Notes: generated by a model not told the origin, from the letters alone. DNA of 64,000 nt from Sideroxydans sp. (GCA_027310665.1 DAIDAJ010000021.1:36900-100899); one strand, 5' to 3'; shown: positions 9,757 to 20,435, counted from the first letter of the stretch. Made by a program: numbers and translations.

Positions 9757-10215
9757 TTATGCCTTCTGCCTTAGCAGCAAACCCTTCTGGAACTGGTCGA
9801 TCGACTGGCTGATGGCGATCATCTCTTTGGACGGAAATTGCTTGATCGTTTCTCCTGTCTTGGTATCGACCACTTTGACCAGGGTTCTGTTGGAGCTTTG
9901 GTCTATGCTGAATTCCACACCAGTGTTGGCCTGCAACATGGCTTGATTTACTTTATCCACCGCACTTTGTATCTGCGCATTGGTCGGCTGTGCAGCTTGT
10001 GCAGATGCCGCTTGAGTGTTTGCAGCTTGCGCGTTTGCCGCTTGAGTGCCCACGGGCGGAACTGCCGTCTGTGGTAGTACGACGGGCGCGCTGCCAGCTG
10101 CGGGCGTATTAACGGCGATTGCCGGCGAGCCCGTGTTGCCATAACTGGCAGCAGGCGCCGGAACCGAATTGCTTGTTACATTCTGGATAAGCATGTTGCC
10201 TCTCCTTGTGTTCAA
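9757..10215 (-). CDS. flaG: FlaG family protein
   Basis: 152 aa; ...FSIDQSSNRTLVKVVDTKTGETIKQFPSKEMIAISQSI, a FlaG C-terminal signature. Confidence 0.9.
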   Translation of the reverse strand: MNTRRGNMLIQNVTSNSVPAPAASYGNTGSPAIAVNTPAAGSAPVVLPQTAVPPVGTQAANAQAANTQAASAQAAQPTNAQIQSAVDKVNQAMLQANTGVEFSIDQSSNRTLVKVVDTKTGETIKQFPSKEMIAISQSIDQFQKGLLLRQKA

Positions 10216-10218
10216 AAT

Positions 10219-10242
10219 CCTGGCCGGAGTGACCCGGCCAGG
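10219..10242 (-). terminator. Putative intrinsic terminator after flagellin
   Basis: Minus strand: CCTGGCCGGGTCACTCCGGCCAGG followed by ATTTTG; hairpin just downstream of the fliC stop. Confidence 0.6.
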
Positions 10243-10262
10243 CTTGCTGTCATACTAATCCC

Positions 10263-11753
10263 TTATTTCAACAGTGTCAGTACGCTGTTGGGCAGGGCGT
10301 TCGCTTGTGCCAACATCGCAGTACCGGCTTGCTGCAGAATCTGATTGTGCGTCAGGTTCGCAGTTTCCGCGGCGAAGTCGGTGTCCTGAATCCGGCTGCG
10401 GGCTTGTTGCATGTTGGTGCTGGTGGTGGTCAACGAGCTTTGTGCGTTGGTGAAGCGGTTCTGCAACGCACCCAAGGTGGCACGCAGTCCGTTGATGTAG
10501 TTAATGGCGGCGTCAACGATCGACAACGCGCTGTTGGCTCCCGTCGGAATGCCTCCGGATGTGGTCGTAACGTCAATTGATGCAACCGATTGGAGCGAAG
10601 GAGCTGCAGCGGCAAGATTCGTAGTTGTGTTCGCAACAGAGAACGCTTGTGGGGCATTGAAAGTCAGCACTCCGCCCGACTCTACCGCGTCACCAGCAGT
10701 ACCCGTAGCAGCCACGGTCAGTGTGGTAGCGGTATTCGCTCCCGCGTACGAGAACGTGGTCGCGGCCGTATTGACTACGGTGATGTCCTGCCCGCTGGCT
10801 TGGGTCAGCGTAACGCCGGTGCCGGCCTGATTCACGGATGCGGTTATACCGGTCTTGGCAGTTTGTGCGTTGATCTGGGTGACCAAGCCCGACAGGTCGG
10901 ATGCGCTGGCGAGCGTGGCGGAAACGGTCGCAGTCTGCGTACCGCCAGTGGTGCTCTTCGATCCCAGCGTAAAGGAATAATTTCCAGCAGCAAAACCGGA
11001 CAACGTCGCGGTGTTGGTTGCTTTTGCAGTGACGTTGGTATTGCCGGCGGCAGCATTGATCGCCGCAGCAATTGCATCAGTGGTTTCCCCTGCGCTGATG
11101 GTAATCGCGCCGCTGGAAGCTCCGTTGCCCAAGACTGTAATCGAGCCTGCAGTGATGCCGTTTCCGGTGGCTGGCAAAACACCGGTAGCAGCGCCCGCCA
11201 AAGCGGTCGAAGTAACAGTTGTGGCGACCGAAGAGGCATAGTTGCCAATCGCTGAGGCTGATGCAGTACCAACCGATGCGAGAATCGTCTGACCAGCATT
11301 GGAACCAACCTGGAACTGGACGTTGTTCAATGTGCCATCCAGCAGATTCAACCCGTTGTATTGGGTGTTCGCTGCAATTTGGCTGATATCCTGTTGCAAC
11401 TGTGTAATGCTTGCCTGTATGGAAGCGCGGTCACCGGCAGAATTGGTGCCGTTGGCAGCTTGCACCGACAGGTTGCGCATGGTCTGCAGGTCATTGGTCA
11501 CTTGGGCCAATGCGCCTTCCGCAGTTTGTGCCAGTGAAATCCCGTCATTGGCATTTTGCGCAGCTTGAGTCATGCCGCCAATCTGCGAAGTCATGCGCGC
11601 GGCGATCGCCATGCCTGCCGCATCGTCCTTGGCGCTATTGATGCGCAGGCCGGAAGACAGGCGCTGAATCGACGTGGCCAAGGCATTTTGCGAGTTGGCG
11701 ACGTTGTTCTGCGCGTAGAGCGAGGCGATATTGGTATTGATGAATAGGGACAT
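10263..11753 (-). CDS. fliC: Flagellin
   Basis: 496 aa; conserved D0/D1 termini ([47 protein letters not shown]... [49 protein letters not shown]). Confidence 0.98.
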   Translation of the reverse strand: MSLFINTNIASLYAQNNVANSQNALATSIQRLSSGLRINSAKDDAAGMAIAARMTSQIGGMTQAAQNANDGISLAQTAEGALAQVTNDLQTMRNLSVQAANGTNSAGDRASIQASITQLQQDISQIAANTQYNGLNLLDGTLNNVQFQVGSNAGQTILASVGTASASAIGNYASSVATTVTSTALAGAATGVLPATGNGITAGSITVLGNGASSGAITISAGETTDAIAAAINAAAGNTNVTAKATNTATLSGFAAGNYSFTLGSKSTTGGTQTATVSATLASASDLSGLVTQINAQTAKTGITASVNQAGTGVTLTQASGQDITVVNTAATTFSYAGANTATTLTVAATGTAGDAVESGGVLTFNAPQAFSVANTTTNLAAAAPSLQSVASIDVTTTSGGIPTGANSALSIVDAAINYINGLRATLGALQNRFTNAQSSLTTTSTNMQQARSRIQDTDFAAETANLTHNQILQQAGTAMLAQANALPNSVLTLLK

Positions 11754-11839
11754 TTTAATTCTCCTTGTACTGGCATTGTGATCCGGCTTGTTGCCGTTTA
11801 CCTTGGTTGGCGATGCACATCAACCGCGGTATGAACCAG

Positions 11840-11866
11840 TTATCGGAGAGTTACGGGAAAACTTTA
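11840..11866 (-). promoter_or_regulatory. Candidate sigma-28 (FliA) promoter of flagellin
   Basis: Minus strand: TAAA-N15-TCCGATAA, close to the TAAA-N15-GCCGATAA consensus, upstream of fliC. Confidence 0.75.
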
Positions 11867-11899
11867 GGGCTGTGCCGGATTGCCTGATGGATAAGCACT

Positions 11900-13558
11900 T
11901 CATTCAGCGGCCACCACGCGATTCTTGCCGGTCTGTTTGGCCTTGTACATGGCCTTGTCGGCACGGCCGATGAGGTCTTCGCTGTCTTCGTTCTCGCGCC
12001 GCAGGGCAACGCCGGCGCTGAACGTGACCAGAATCCGCTCGTTATTGTGCAGGAAGAACTTCTTGGTCAGGTCGCGCTGCAGACGCTGCATGGCCTCGAT
12101 TCCTGCCGCCAGATCGGTGTCGGGCAGGACGATGAGAAATTCCTCGCCACCGTACCGTCCTACACTATCGGCAGGGCGCAGCGTTTCTTTAATGACCTGG
12201 GTCAAATGTTTCAAGGCGCGGTCGCCGGCCTGGTGTCCGAGCGCGTCGTTCAGTTGTTTGAAGTTGTCGATGTCGAGCAGGGCGACGCTGACGGCCGACT
12301 GGCCGCGTTCGGCGCGCTTGATTTCGCGTTCTATCGTTTCGTCCAGGCCGCGACGGTTGAGTGCGCCGGTAAGTTGGTCTTCGCGCACCAGTTCGCTGAC
12401 TTGTTCCAGTTCGTGCTCCAGTTCCTTGATGCGGGCTTCGGCCTCGTCGGCCTGCTTCTTGTGGGCGAGCAGTTCTTCGTGCGAGCGCATGGTGCTGGTC
12501 TGGATGATGCGCGTGTCATGCATCACGTCTTTCAGGATGTGGCTGAGTTCGGTCAGGTTATCGGCCTGGCCGATCTTCTGGCTGTAGCCTTCTATCTTGT
12601 TGTGATATTCACCCGTGCTCGCTGTCAGGTCACCCAAGCGGTCGATGAAGGTGGTCATCAGGCTCTTCAAGGTGGCCTTGGCATCGGTCAGGCTTTGCTT
12701 GAGGGTGCTTTGCTTGATGATGACATCGCGCAAATTGCGCTCGGCATCGGCGATGGAACGCTTGTCCATCGGCTCGTTGATGATCAGCTGTAGTGCAGTG
12801 ATCTGCCCGCGCAGCCATTTGTCGTCTTCCACCATTTCGCTGACATTTTCCACGAGCAGGCGCAGCAGGCGCAGCAGGCCTTCCTGTATCTTGACCTTGT
12901 CGCCTCCGCGCAACTCCAGTTTGAGCCAGAACTGGCGCAGTTGTTTGGCCAGGTCGTTCAGGCGGCTCTTGTTGTCGGTGGCGCGGATTTGCGTCACGAG
13001 TGCCTGAATTTCGCTACCCAGCTCGGGTTGGGTGGCGAGCGTGTTTTCCATGGTTTGCGCCAGCAGCTCGCGCAATTGGTTGAGCAGTTCGTTGTTATCG
13101 CCCTGCATGGGGGCGGCGGAAGTTGCGGCTGACTGGGGCGTGGCGACGACGGGGGCTGCGTCCTGCATGACGGAAGGAACCAGTTCGCTGGCGCTGGGGC
13201 CGGTCGGAGCGGTAGACCAGGAGCGCAGCAGGCTCTGCAGCTTGCCGAACAATACTTCCGGATCCCTGGAGAATTTTGTCAGTACGGTGTCCACGCCGTC
13301 CTTCTTGCGGGAGATGGTGATGCCCTTGTGCGGTGTTTCCAGCTGGCGCAGCAAGTCGCGGATCAGCTCCGACCAGGCGGGGACGAGCCTGCCCTTGCTG
13401 GTGGTCGCACCAATGTCGGTAGAGGGCGCTTGCGCGGCTTCGCCGCTGATCTCCCGGTACATTTGCGAGTAATTTTCAGGCGTCGGCGCAAGTTTGCGCG
13501 AGGCTAGCGCGGTCAGCGTCTCGCGGGCGATCTCCGAAGGATTCTTAGGCTTGCTCAT
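11900..13558 (-). CDS. GGDEF-domain diguanylate cyclase (coiled-coil N-terminus)
   Basis: 552 aa; ...RDQLTGALNRRGLDETIEREIKRAERGQSAVSVALLDIDNFKQLNDALGHQAGDRAL...YGGEEFLIVLPDT. Confidence 0.94.
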   Translation of the reverse strand: MSKPKNPSEIARETLTALASRKLAPTPENYSQMYREISGEAAQAPSTDIGATTSKGRLVPAWSELIRDLLRQLETPHKGITISRKKDGVDTVLTKFSRDPEVLFGKLQSLLRSWSTAPTGPSASELVPSVMQDAAPVVATPQSAATSAAPMQGDNNELLNQLRELLAQTMENTLATQPELGSEIQALVTQIRATDNKSRLNDLAKQLRQFWLKLELRGGDKVKIQEGLLRLLRLLVENVSEMVEDDKWLRGQITALQLIINEPMDKRSIADAERNLRDVIIKQSTLKQSLTDAKATLKSLMTTFIDRLGDLTASTGEYHNKIEGYSQKIGQADNLTELSHILKDVMHDTRIIQTSTMRSHEELLAHKKQADEAEARIKELEHELEQVSELVREDQLTGALNRRGLDETIEREIKRAERGQSAVSVALLDIDNFKQLNDALGHQAGDRALKHLTQVIKETLRPADSVGRYGGEEFLIVLPDTDLAAGIEAMQRLQRDLTKKFFLHNNERILVTFSAGVALRRENEDSEDLIGRADKAMYKAKQTGKNRVVAAE

Positions 13559-13657
13559 GGGCAGATATACGGTGTGAGTTCATGCTGGGCATTATCCGGT
13601 TGCGTGGCGGCCGCGAAGCGGCGAATAGCGGTTGTTTATCGCTCCAATTTGGGCGGG

Positions 13658-14290
13658 TCATTCGATCAGGTGGTTGCTGATCGCGTAATGGATCGCCTCG
13701 GCGTTGTTCTTGAGCTTCATCTTTTCCAGAAGGCGCGAGCGGTATACGCTGACCGTCTTGGGGCTGAGCGACATGATGTCTGCCATCTCGCTCAGCTTCT
13801 TGCCCGAGGCCATCAGGCATAGCGTCTGGTATTCCCGGTTGGACAGGGTCTGGTGCAGCAATTCCTGGTAGCCTTGCGACAATCCGTTCGCTAGTTGCTC
13901 GGCCAGTTCCGTGCTGATGTACTTCTTGCCGCTGGCGACCTGGCGGATGGCGGTGACCAGTTGCATCGGGGCGCTTTGCTTGTTCAGGTAGCCGGCCGCT
14001 CCCGCCTTCATCGAGCGCAGCGCGTATTGCTCTTCCGGATGCATGCTGAGCATCAGCACCGGCAGTTGGGGTTTGCTGGCCTTGAGTTGCTTGAGGACCT
14101 CCACGCCATGCTTGTCCGGCATGCTGATGTCGAGCAAGACCACGTCGTAAGCCGTTTCTTCCGCCATGCGGATGGCCTGCATGCCGTTCTCGGCCTCGCC
14201 GATCACGCGCATGTCGTCGGTGTCGTCCAGCAGCTGCTTGAGACCTTTGCGGATGAGTGCATGATCATCTGCTATCAGCACTTTTATCAT
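13658..14290 (-). CDS. LuxR/NarL-family response regulator
   Basis: 210 aa; receiver (IKVLIADDHALIRKGLKQLL...VVLLDISMPDKHG) and LuxR HTH (LSNREYQTLCLMASGKKLSEMADIMSLSPKTVSVYRSRLLEKM). Confidence 0.95.
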   Translation of the reverse strand: MIKVLIADDHALIRKGLKQLLDDTDDMRVIGEAENGMQAIRMAEETAYDVVLLDISMPDKHGVEVLKQLKASKPQLPVLMLSMHPEEQYALRSMKAGAAGYLNKQSAPMQLVTAIRQVASGKKYISTELAEQLANGLSQGYQELLHQTLSNREYQTLCLMASGKKLSEMADIMSLSPKTVSVYRSRLLEKMKLKNNAEAIHYAISNHLIE

Positions 14291-15816
14291 ACGGTATCGT
14301 TTTTCATATGGATGTTCTGCGGAGAAAACGTGTCTTTCGGCGCTGCATGCCCTGCTTCGCGCGGGATGTACACGCCGATCTGCGTTCCCTGGCCTGGCGC
14401 GCTTTCGATGCTCACCCGGCCGCCCAAATATTCTACTCTTTCGCGGATGCCGCGTAAGCCGAATGAGCGGGGCTTGGCCCGCTCGGCCTCGGTGAAGCCG
14501 CGCCCGTTATCCAGCACCTTCAGCTCGATAATGCCGTCGCGATCGTGCATGAGAACCACGACCTGGCTGGCTTGGGCATGCTTGGTGATATTGGCCAGTG
14601 CCTCCTGAAAGATGCGGAACAGGGCGATCGAAATGTCGGGTGAAAGGTCTTCGATCGCAGGGGGGTGCTCGAAGAGGCAGGAGATGCCTGTGCGCTGCTC
14701 GAATTCGCCCGCTTCCATCTCGATCGCGGCGACGATGCCGAAGGTGTCCAGTATGCCGGGTCGCAAGCTGCGCGAGATATTGCCTGCCGCCGCGATGCAT
14801 CTGTCCACGAGGACTTCAATGTTCTTTGCCTTTTCGGCAAGCGCAGGTTTGTCGGCCAGGCGGCCGCCCAGCCAGGCGATATCCAGCTTGATAGCGGTGA
14901 GCGTGCTGCCCATGTCGTCGTGCACCTCGCGGGCGATGGCGATGCGCTCTTGTTCGCGCACATCCTGGATGTGCGAAGACAATTCGCGCAGCTGGGACTT
15001 GGAGCGCAGGATTTCCAGTTCGGCCAGTTTGCTGTGGGTGATGTTGAAGATGATGCCTTCCCAAAGCGTGCCGTTTTCCGTCCTGCGCGGACTGCCGCGC
15101 AGGTTGATCCATTTTACCTCGTTGTCCGGCACGGTGAGGATGCGGCCTTCCCAGTTCCAGAACGACAGGTTTTCTGCCGAGGCGTGCATGCTTTGGTAGT
15201 AGGACTTGAAATCGTCGGGATGCAGCAAAGCCTCGAACAGCGAAGAGGCCTGTGTCAAATATTGCGGGCTGAGCCCCAGCAACGCTTGGCATCCTTCGCT
15301 GACGTACGGAAAGCTGATACTGCCGTCTTCATGCAGCAGCATCTGGTACGCCATGCCCGGCAGGTCGGCAATGAAGGCGTGCAGGCGCGTCTGGTTCTCC
15401 TGCAATGCCAGCTGCGCATCGCGGTGTTCCTGGCGGACGCGCGCCGCACGCAGGTTGTGTTCTATGGAAGAAGCAAGGCGATTCAGGCTGCCCTTGAAGA
15501 TGTAATCGTCTGCCCCGCGGCGCATGGTGTAAATGATGGTCTCTTCGCGCAAGTCATGGGAGAGGAACAGGAAGGGCAGGTCGACGCCGCTGTTCTGCAA
15601 CAATTCGAGCGCGGGCAGCCCGCCGAAACCGGGAGGGTCATAGCTGCATAGCACCACATCGAACTGCTCGCCGGACAAGGCCGCTTTCATGTCGTCCGCG
15701 CTGTCCACGCGCTGGCAGTCGAGCAGATAGCCGGCACATGACAATTTGTTCATGGTGTGCTCCGCATCGGCGTGCGAAGATTCGACCAGCAATATGCGGA
15801 GTTTCTTGGATGTCAT
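14287..15816 (-). CDS. Sensor histidine kinase (receiver-like + PAS + HisKA_3 + HATPase)
   Basis: 509 aa; N-terminal receiver-like domain, PAS, EQERIAIAREVHDDMGSTLTAIKLDIAWLGG, C-terminal HATPase (LDNGRGFTEAERAKPRSFGLRGIRERVEYLGG). Confidence 0.93.
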   Translation of the reverse strand: MTSKKLRILLVESSHADAEHTMNKLSCAGYLLDCQRVDSADDMKAALSGEQFDVVLCSYDPPGFGGLPALELLQNSGVDLPFLFLSHDLREETIIYTMRRGADDYIFKGSLNRLASSIEHNLRAARVRQEHRDAQLALQENQTRLHAFIADLPGMAYQMLLHEDGSISFPYVSEGCQALLGLSPQYLTQASSLFEALLHPDDFKSYYQSMHASAENLSFWNWEGRILTVPDNEVKWINLRGSPRRTENGTLWEGIIFNITHSKLAELEILRSKSQLRELSSHIQDVREQERIAIAREVHDDMGSTLTAIKLDIAWLGGRLADKPALAEKAKNIEVLVDRCIAAAGNISRSLRPGILDTFGIVAAIEMEAGEFEQRTGISCLFEHPPAIEDLSPDISIALFRIFQEALANITKHAQASQVVVLMHDRDGIIELKVLDNGRGFTEAERAKPRSFGLRGIRERVEYLGGRVSIESAPGQGTQIGVYIPREAGHAAPKDTFSPQNIHMKNDTV

Positions 15817-15918
15817 TCTGTTATCCCGTGCAGGTGCTCCGATTATAAGCGGCGTCCACGCTGCACACTAGGCTGGATATTACGATAGAATGCCGCTGGT
15901 TAACGAACTCGCCCCATC

Positions 15919-17010
15919 ATGTCTTCCGTCCGATCCGTTGTTACTCCAGAGAAGCTGCTGCGCCCGGAAGTGCTGGCGTTGCATGCCTATCACGTTCCTC
16001 CCGCCAGCGGCATGATCAAGCTCGACGCGATGGAAAATCCCTATTTGTTGCCCCAGACGCTGCGTGAAGATATCGCGCGGCTGGTGGCGGATGCCGAGAT
16101 CAACCGATATCCGGATGCCGCTGCGCGCGAGCTGAAGACTGCGATCGGCAAAGTGACGAACCTGCCGCCGGGCATGGATATCCTGCTTGGCAACGGTTCC
16201 GACGAGATCATTCAATTGCTGGCGCTGGCCGTCACCAGGCCCGGTGCGGTACTGTTGAGCGTCGAGCCGTCTTTTGTCATGTACAGGATGATCGCCACCT
16301 TCACCGGAATGAGGTACGTCGGCGTGCCGCTGACTGACGATTTTTCGCTGGACCTGGATGCAACGCTGGACACCATCAAGCGGGAACAGCCGGCCCTGGT
16401 GTTCCTGGCCTATCCCAACAATCCTACCGGCAACCTGTTCGACGCGGATACAGTCCTGAAGATCATTCAGGCCGCACCCGGTCTGGTGGTGGTGGACGAG
16501 GCTTATTACGCTTTTGCCAGCGACAGCTTTATTCCGCACCTTGCACATTACGACAATCTGCTGGTCATGCGCACCTTTTCCAAGCTTGGCATGGCGGGTC
16601 TGCGTTTGGGCTTTTTGGCGGGCCGTGCAACCTGGTTGAGCCAGTTGGAAAAGCTGCGCTTACCGTATAATGTCGGTGTTCTGCCGCAACTGGTTGCGAC
16701 AAGGCTGCTCGCACATCACGATGTGTTGCTGACGCAGGCGGAGGACATCAAGCTGGAACGAACCAGGTTGCTGGCCACCCTGGATGCCATCAGCGGGGTG
16801 CGGGCTTATCCCAGCGCAGCCAATTTCATCCTGTTCCGTGTGGAAAAAGCCACGCAGATATTTGAAGGGCTGAAGCAACGCGGCGTGCTGATCAAGAACC
16901 TGAATGGCGGACATCCGGCCTTGATCGATTGTTTGAGAGTGACGATCGGAACGCCGGCCGAAAACGAACGGTTTGTTTCGGCATTAAAGGATTGCCTGCA
17001 CTCGATATGA
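15919..17010 (+). CDS. hisC: Histidinol-phosphate aminotransferase
   Basis: 363 aa; [35 protein letters not shown]..., [30 protein letters not shown]. Confidence 0.97.
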   Translation: MSSVRSVVTPEKLLRPEVLALHAYHVPPASGMIKLDAMENPYLLPQTLREDIARLVADAEINRYPDAAARELKTAIGKVTNLPPGMDILLGNGSDEIIQLLALAVTRPGAVLLSVEPSFVMYRMIATFTGMRYVGVPLTDDFSLDLDATLDTIKREQPALVFLAYPNNPTGNLFDADTVLKIIQAAPGLVVVDEAYYAFASDSFIPHLAHYDNLLVMRTFSKLGMAGLRLGFLAGRATWLSQLEKLRLPYNVGVLPQLVATRLLAHHDVLLTQAEDIKLERTRLLATLDAISGVRAYPSAANFILFRVEKATQIFEGLKQRGVLIKNLNGGHPALIDCLRVTIGTPAENERFVSALKDCLHSI

Positions 17011-17130
17011 GTGAGTTTCGGTGGAGGCTTCCGTACCCGAAGGGGGAACCTTCAGGTTATGCCGGAAGCAAGGCCGGAAATTTATTGCAGTATTGCTGGA
17101 TGTCATTAACCAACTCGCACAAGGCGAATC

Positions 17131-17718
17131 ATGCGTAGCGCAAAAGTCAGTCGCAACACCCTGGAGACCAAGATCAGCGTCGAACTGAATCTTGACGGTA
17201 GCGGCAAGGTGAAGCTGGATACCGGATTGCCTTTCCTCGAACACATGCTGGACCAGATCGCCCGTCACGGTCTCATCGACCTGGAAATCAACGCGAAGGG
17301 CGATCTCCACATAGACGCGCACCACACCGTGGAAGACATCGGCATCACGCTGGGCCAGGCATTCAATCAGGCGGTGGGCGACAAGAAAGGCCTGCGCCGT
17401 TATGCACATGCCTATGTGCCGCTCGACGAGGCATTGTCGCGTGTGGTGCTGGATATTTCCGGCCGCCCCGGGCTTGTTTTCAATGTCGAATTCGTGCGTT
17501 CAACTGTTGGCGAATTCGACGTCGATCTGATCCGTGAATTTTTCCAGGGTTTCGTCAATCACGCCTTGGTCACGCTGCATATCGACAATCTTGCGGGCGG
17601 GAACGCCCACCATCAAGCCGAGACTGTCTTCAAGGCATTCGGACGCGCGCTGCGCATCGCGGCGGAGCTGGATCCGCGCATGGCCGGCGTCATGCCTTCC
17701 ACCAAGGGAACCCTGTAA
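17131..17718 (+). CDS. hisB: Imidazoleglycerol-phosphate dehydratase
   Basis: 195 aa; [48 protein letters not shown]. Confidence 0.98.
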   Translation: MRSAKVSRNTLETKISVELNLDGSGKVKLDTGLPFLEHMLDQIARHGLIDLEINAKGDLHIDAHHTVEDIGITLGQAFNQAVGDKKGLRRYAHAYVPLDEALSRVVLDISGRPGLVFNVEFVRSTVGEFDVDLIREFFQGFVNHALVTLHIDNLAGGNAHHQAETVFKAFGRALRIAAELDPRMAGVMPSTKGTL

Positions 17719-17725
17719 GCACACC

Positions 17726-18445
17726 ATGGTTGATATCGCAGTCGTCGATTACGGTATGGGCAACCTGCGCTCGGTGCAGCAGGCTGTGCGCAAAGTTGCG
17801 CCAAATGCTGACATCGCCGTGACCGGCGAGGCCGCTGTGATTGCCTCTGCCGGACGGGTCATCTTCCCGGGGCAGGGCGCCGCACCGGACTGTATGCGCG
17901 AAATTCGTTCTCGTGGCCTCGATCGCGTGATTTCGGATGTGATCAGGGAAGGAAAGCCGTTTCTCGGCATTTGCATGGGCCTCCAGGTGCTTTTCGAGCA
18001 CAGCGAAGAGGGTGATACACCTTGTCTCGGGGTGTTCTCCGGGCAGGTCAGGCGATTTGCCTCGGGTCTGTCCGATGCGCAAGGCAACAAGCTGAAAGTG
18101 CCACACATGGGCTGGAACCAGGTGCATCGAGGGGTTAATCCTCAACTCCCGCAGGGAGTTGAGACGGTAGCCCTTCCCCCCACCGGGGGGAAGTTGGAAG
18201 GAGGGACCACTCCCGAACACCCCCTCTGGTCTGGAATCGAACAAGATGCACGGTTCTATTTCGTGCACAGTTACTATGTGGAGCCGCGTGATCCGGGCCT
18301 GGTGCAAGCCACCAGCGACTATCCGCGCCCATTTGTTTGCGCCGTGGCTAAAGAAAATTTGTTTGCGGTGCAATTTCACCCGGAAAAGAGTGCTGCTGCA
18401 GGATTGAAACTGCTGCAGAATTTTATCAACTGGAATCCTGCTTAA
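17726..18445 (+). CDS. hisH: Imidazole glycerol phosphate synthase subunit HisH (with internal in-frame insert)
   Basis: Start ATG 17726 ([20 protein letters not shown]); [24 protein letters not shown]. The ORF track's earlier start overlaps hisB. Confidence 0.96.
   Translation: MVDIAVVDYGMGNLRSVQQAVRKVAPNADIAVTGEAAVIASAGRVIFPGQGAAPDCMREIRSRGLDRVISDVIREGKPFLGICMGLQVLFEHSEEGDTPCLGVFSGQVRRFASGLSDAQGNKLKVPHMGWNQVHRGVNPQLPQGVETVALPPTGGKLEGGTTPEHPLWSGIEQDARFYFVHSYYVEPRDPGLVQATSDYPRPFVCAVAKENLFAVQFHPEKSAAAGLKLLQNFINWNPA
18131..18217. repeat. In-frame double-hairpin insert within hisH
   Basis: CTCAACTCCC-GCA-GGGAGTTGAG (18141-18163, perfect 10-bp stem) and CTTCCCCCC-ACC-GGGGGGAAG (18173-18193, perfect 9-bp stem), encoding [29 protein letters not shown] between conserved HisH blocks. 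Confidence 0.8.
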
Positions 18446-18456
18446 ACCTGCTAATC

Positions 18457-19215
18457 ATGGATACTAAAACGCTGATCATCCCTGCTATCGACCTGAAAGA
18501 CGGTCATTGTGTGCGCCTCAAACAGGGCGTGATGGAAGACGCAACAGTGTTTTCCGAAGATCCCGCTGCCACCGCCAGACATTGGCTGGCTCAAGGTGCG
18601 CGACGCCTGCACCTGGTGGATTTGAACGGCGCGTTTGCCGGAAAACCCAAAAATGAAGCAGCGGTGCGCAGCATCATCGACGCGGTAGGCGGCGACATTC
18701 CGGTACAACTGGGCGGCGGCATCCGCGATCTGGAAACCATAGAGCGCTATCTGGACATCGGTGTGACCTACGTCATCATCGGCACCGCTGCCGTCAAGGT
18801 GCCGGGCTTCCTGCATGAAGCGTGCGACGCGTTCCCCGGACACATCATGGTCGGCCTCGATGCCAAGGGAGGCAAGGTTGCGGTGGACGGCTGGTCGAAA
18901 CTGACCGGGCACGATGTGGCCGATCTGGCGAAGCGCTTTGAAGACTATGGCGTGGAAGCCATCATCTACACCGACATCGGTCGCGACGGCATGATGACCG
19001 GCGTGAACATCGAGGCGACGGTGGAACTGGCGCGGCCTCTGCATGTGCCGGTCATCGCCAGCGGCGGCATCACCAATCTGGACGATGTGCGCGCCTTGTG
19101 TGCCGTGCGTTCGGAGGGGATCACGGGCGCGATCACGGGCCGCGCCATCTATGAAGGTACGCTGGATTTCAAGGCGGCCCAGGCCTTGGCCGATGAACTG
19201 TCGCCGAAGCTCTGA
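18457..19215 (+). CDS. hisA: ProFAR isomerase HisA
   Basis: 252 aa; [30 protein letters not shown]... [17 protein letters not shown]. Confidence 0.97.
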   Translation: MDTKTLIIPAIDLKDGHCVRLKQGVMEDATVFSEDPAATARHWLAQGARRLHLVDLNGAFAGKPKNEAAVRSIIDAVGGDIPVQLGGGIRDLETIERYLDIGVTYVIIGTAAVKVPGFLHEACDAFPGHIMVGLDAKGGKVAVDGWSKLTGHDVADLAKRFEDYGVEAIIYTDIGRDGMMTGVNIEATVELARPLHVPVIASGGITNLDDVRALCAVRSEGITGAITGRAIYEGTLDFKAAQALADELSPKL

Positions 19216-19973
19216 TGCTCGCCAAACGCATCATTCCCTGCCTGGATGTGACCGCCGGCCGCGTGGTCAAGGGCGTCAGTTTCGTCGAGTTGCGCGATGC
19301 GGGAGATCCGGTAGAGATCGCGCGGCGCTACGATGAGCAGGGTGCGGACGAACTGACTTTCCTCGATATCACAGCGAGTTCGGACGACCGGGGCATCATC
19401 TTCCGCATCATCGAGCAGGTGGCAGAACAGGTTTTCATTCCGCTGACGGTCGGCGGCGGCGTGCGCGAAGTGCAGGATGTGCGCAATCTGCTCAATGCGG
19501 GTGCAGACAAAGTCAGTATCAATACTTCTGCCGTGGTCAATCCGCAGCTGGTGGCGGACGCTTCGGCGCGTTACGGTTCGCAATGCATCGTGGTCGCCAT
19601 CGACGCCAAGCAAACTGCGCCAAACAAGTGGGAAGTATTTACCCATGGCGGCCGCAAGGCTACCGGCCTGGATGCGGTGGAATGGGCGAAGAAGATGCAA
19701 AATATGGGAGCGGGGGAGATACTGCTGACCAGCATGGACAAGGACGGGCAGAAGAGCGGCTTCGATCTGGCGCTGACCCGTGCCGTGACCGATGCGCTGG
19801 AGATCCCGGTGATCGCCAGCGGCGGCGTGGGCAATCTGCAACATCTCGCGGATGGCGTTAAGCTGGGCGGCGCGGATGCGGTGCTGGCAGCCAGTATCTT
19901 CCACTTTGGCGAATACACCGTGCAACAGGCAAAGCAGTTCATGGCACAACAAGGTATAGAGGTGCGGTTATGA
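19215..19973 (+). CDS. hisF: Imidazole glycerol phosphate synthase subunit HisF
   Basis: 252 aa; [55 protein letters not shown]. Confidence 0.98.
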   Translation: MLAKRIIPCLDVTAGRVVKGVSFVELRDAGDPVEIARRYDEQGADELTFLDITASSDDRGIIFRIIEQVAEQVFIPLTVGGGVREVQDVRNLLNAGADKVSINTSAVVNPQLVADASARYGSQCIVVAIDAKQTAPNKWEVFTHGGRKATGLDAVEWAKKMQNMGAGEILLTSMDKDGQKSGFDLALTRAVTDALEIPVIASGGVGNLQHLADGVKLGGADAVLAASIFHFGEYTVQQAKQFMAQQGIEVRL

Positions 19974-20071
19974 CACGGTGCGCGAAAGCGTCGGGTGCGG
20001 GAGTAACCGCATCGCGTCTCCTCCCGCAAACGGCTGGCTACGCCAGTAACGTGTCGGAGGCGCGGTTATGA
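19970..20071 (+). CDS. Putative mini-ORF a (33 aa), ATGA-coupled to hisF and ORF b
   Basis: [33 protein letters not shown]; start overlaps the hisF stop, stop overlaps the ORF b start; GAGG upstream of ATG. Confidence 0.4.
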   Translation: MTRCAKASGAGVTASRLLPQTAGYASNVSEARL

Positions 20072-20337
20072 CACGGTGCGCGAAAGCGACGGGTGCGGGA
20101 CAACGCAGTTGCGGTGCAGGCTCATGCGCGCAGCGCGTGATGCCGGAGCCAATAATCGCATCGCACCTCCTCCCGCAGCGTAAGGGTGGCAGCGAAGCTG
20201 CCGGGCGCCCACCGGCGTACTCCTCGCGGGTGCAAACGGCTGGCTGCGCCATAATCAGCGACTTGGTGAGCGTTGTTTGCTCACCTAGTCGAATGGCTAG
20301 TAGTTACATCAGTAACGAGTCGGAGGTGCGGTTATGA
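20068..20337 (+). CDS. Putative mini-ORF b (89 aa), expanded copy of the same unit
   Basis: [18 protein letters not shown]...ISNESEVRL; same N- and C-terminal peptides as ORFs a and c; ATGA overlaps at both ends. Confidence 0.4.
   Translation: MTRCAKATGAGQRSCGAGSCAQRVMPEPIIASHLLPQRKGGSEAAGRPPAYSSRVQTAGCAIISDLVSVVCSPSRMASSYISNESEVRL
20182..20233. repeat. Hairpin repeat copy (family also at 1434-1485 and 44772-44822)
   Basis: AAGGGTGGCAGCGAAGCTGCCGGGCGCCCACCGGCGTACTCCTCGCGGGTGC inside unit 2. Confidence 0.75.
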
Positions 20338-20435
20338 CACGGTGCGCGAAAGCGATGGGTGCGGGAATAACCGCATCGCACCTCCTCCCGCAAACGGCTG
20401 GCTACGCCAGTAACGAGTCGGAGGTGCGGTTATGA
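20334..20435 (+). CDS. Putative mini-ORF c (33 aa), ATGA-coupled to hisI
   Basis: [33 protein letters not shown]; stop overlaps the hisI ATG at 20432. Confidence 0.4.
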   Translation: MTRCAKAMGAGITASHLLPQTAGYASNESEVRL

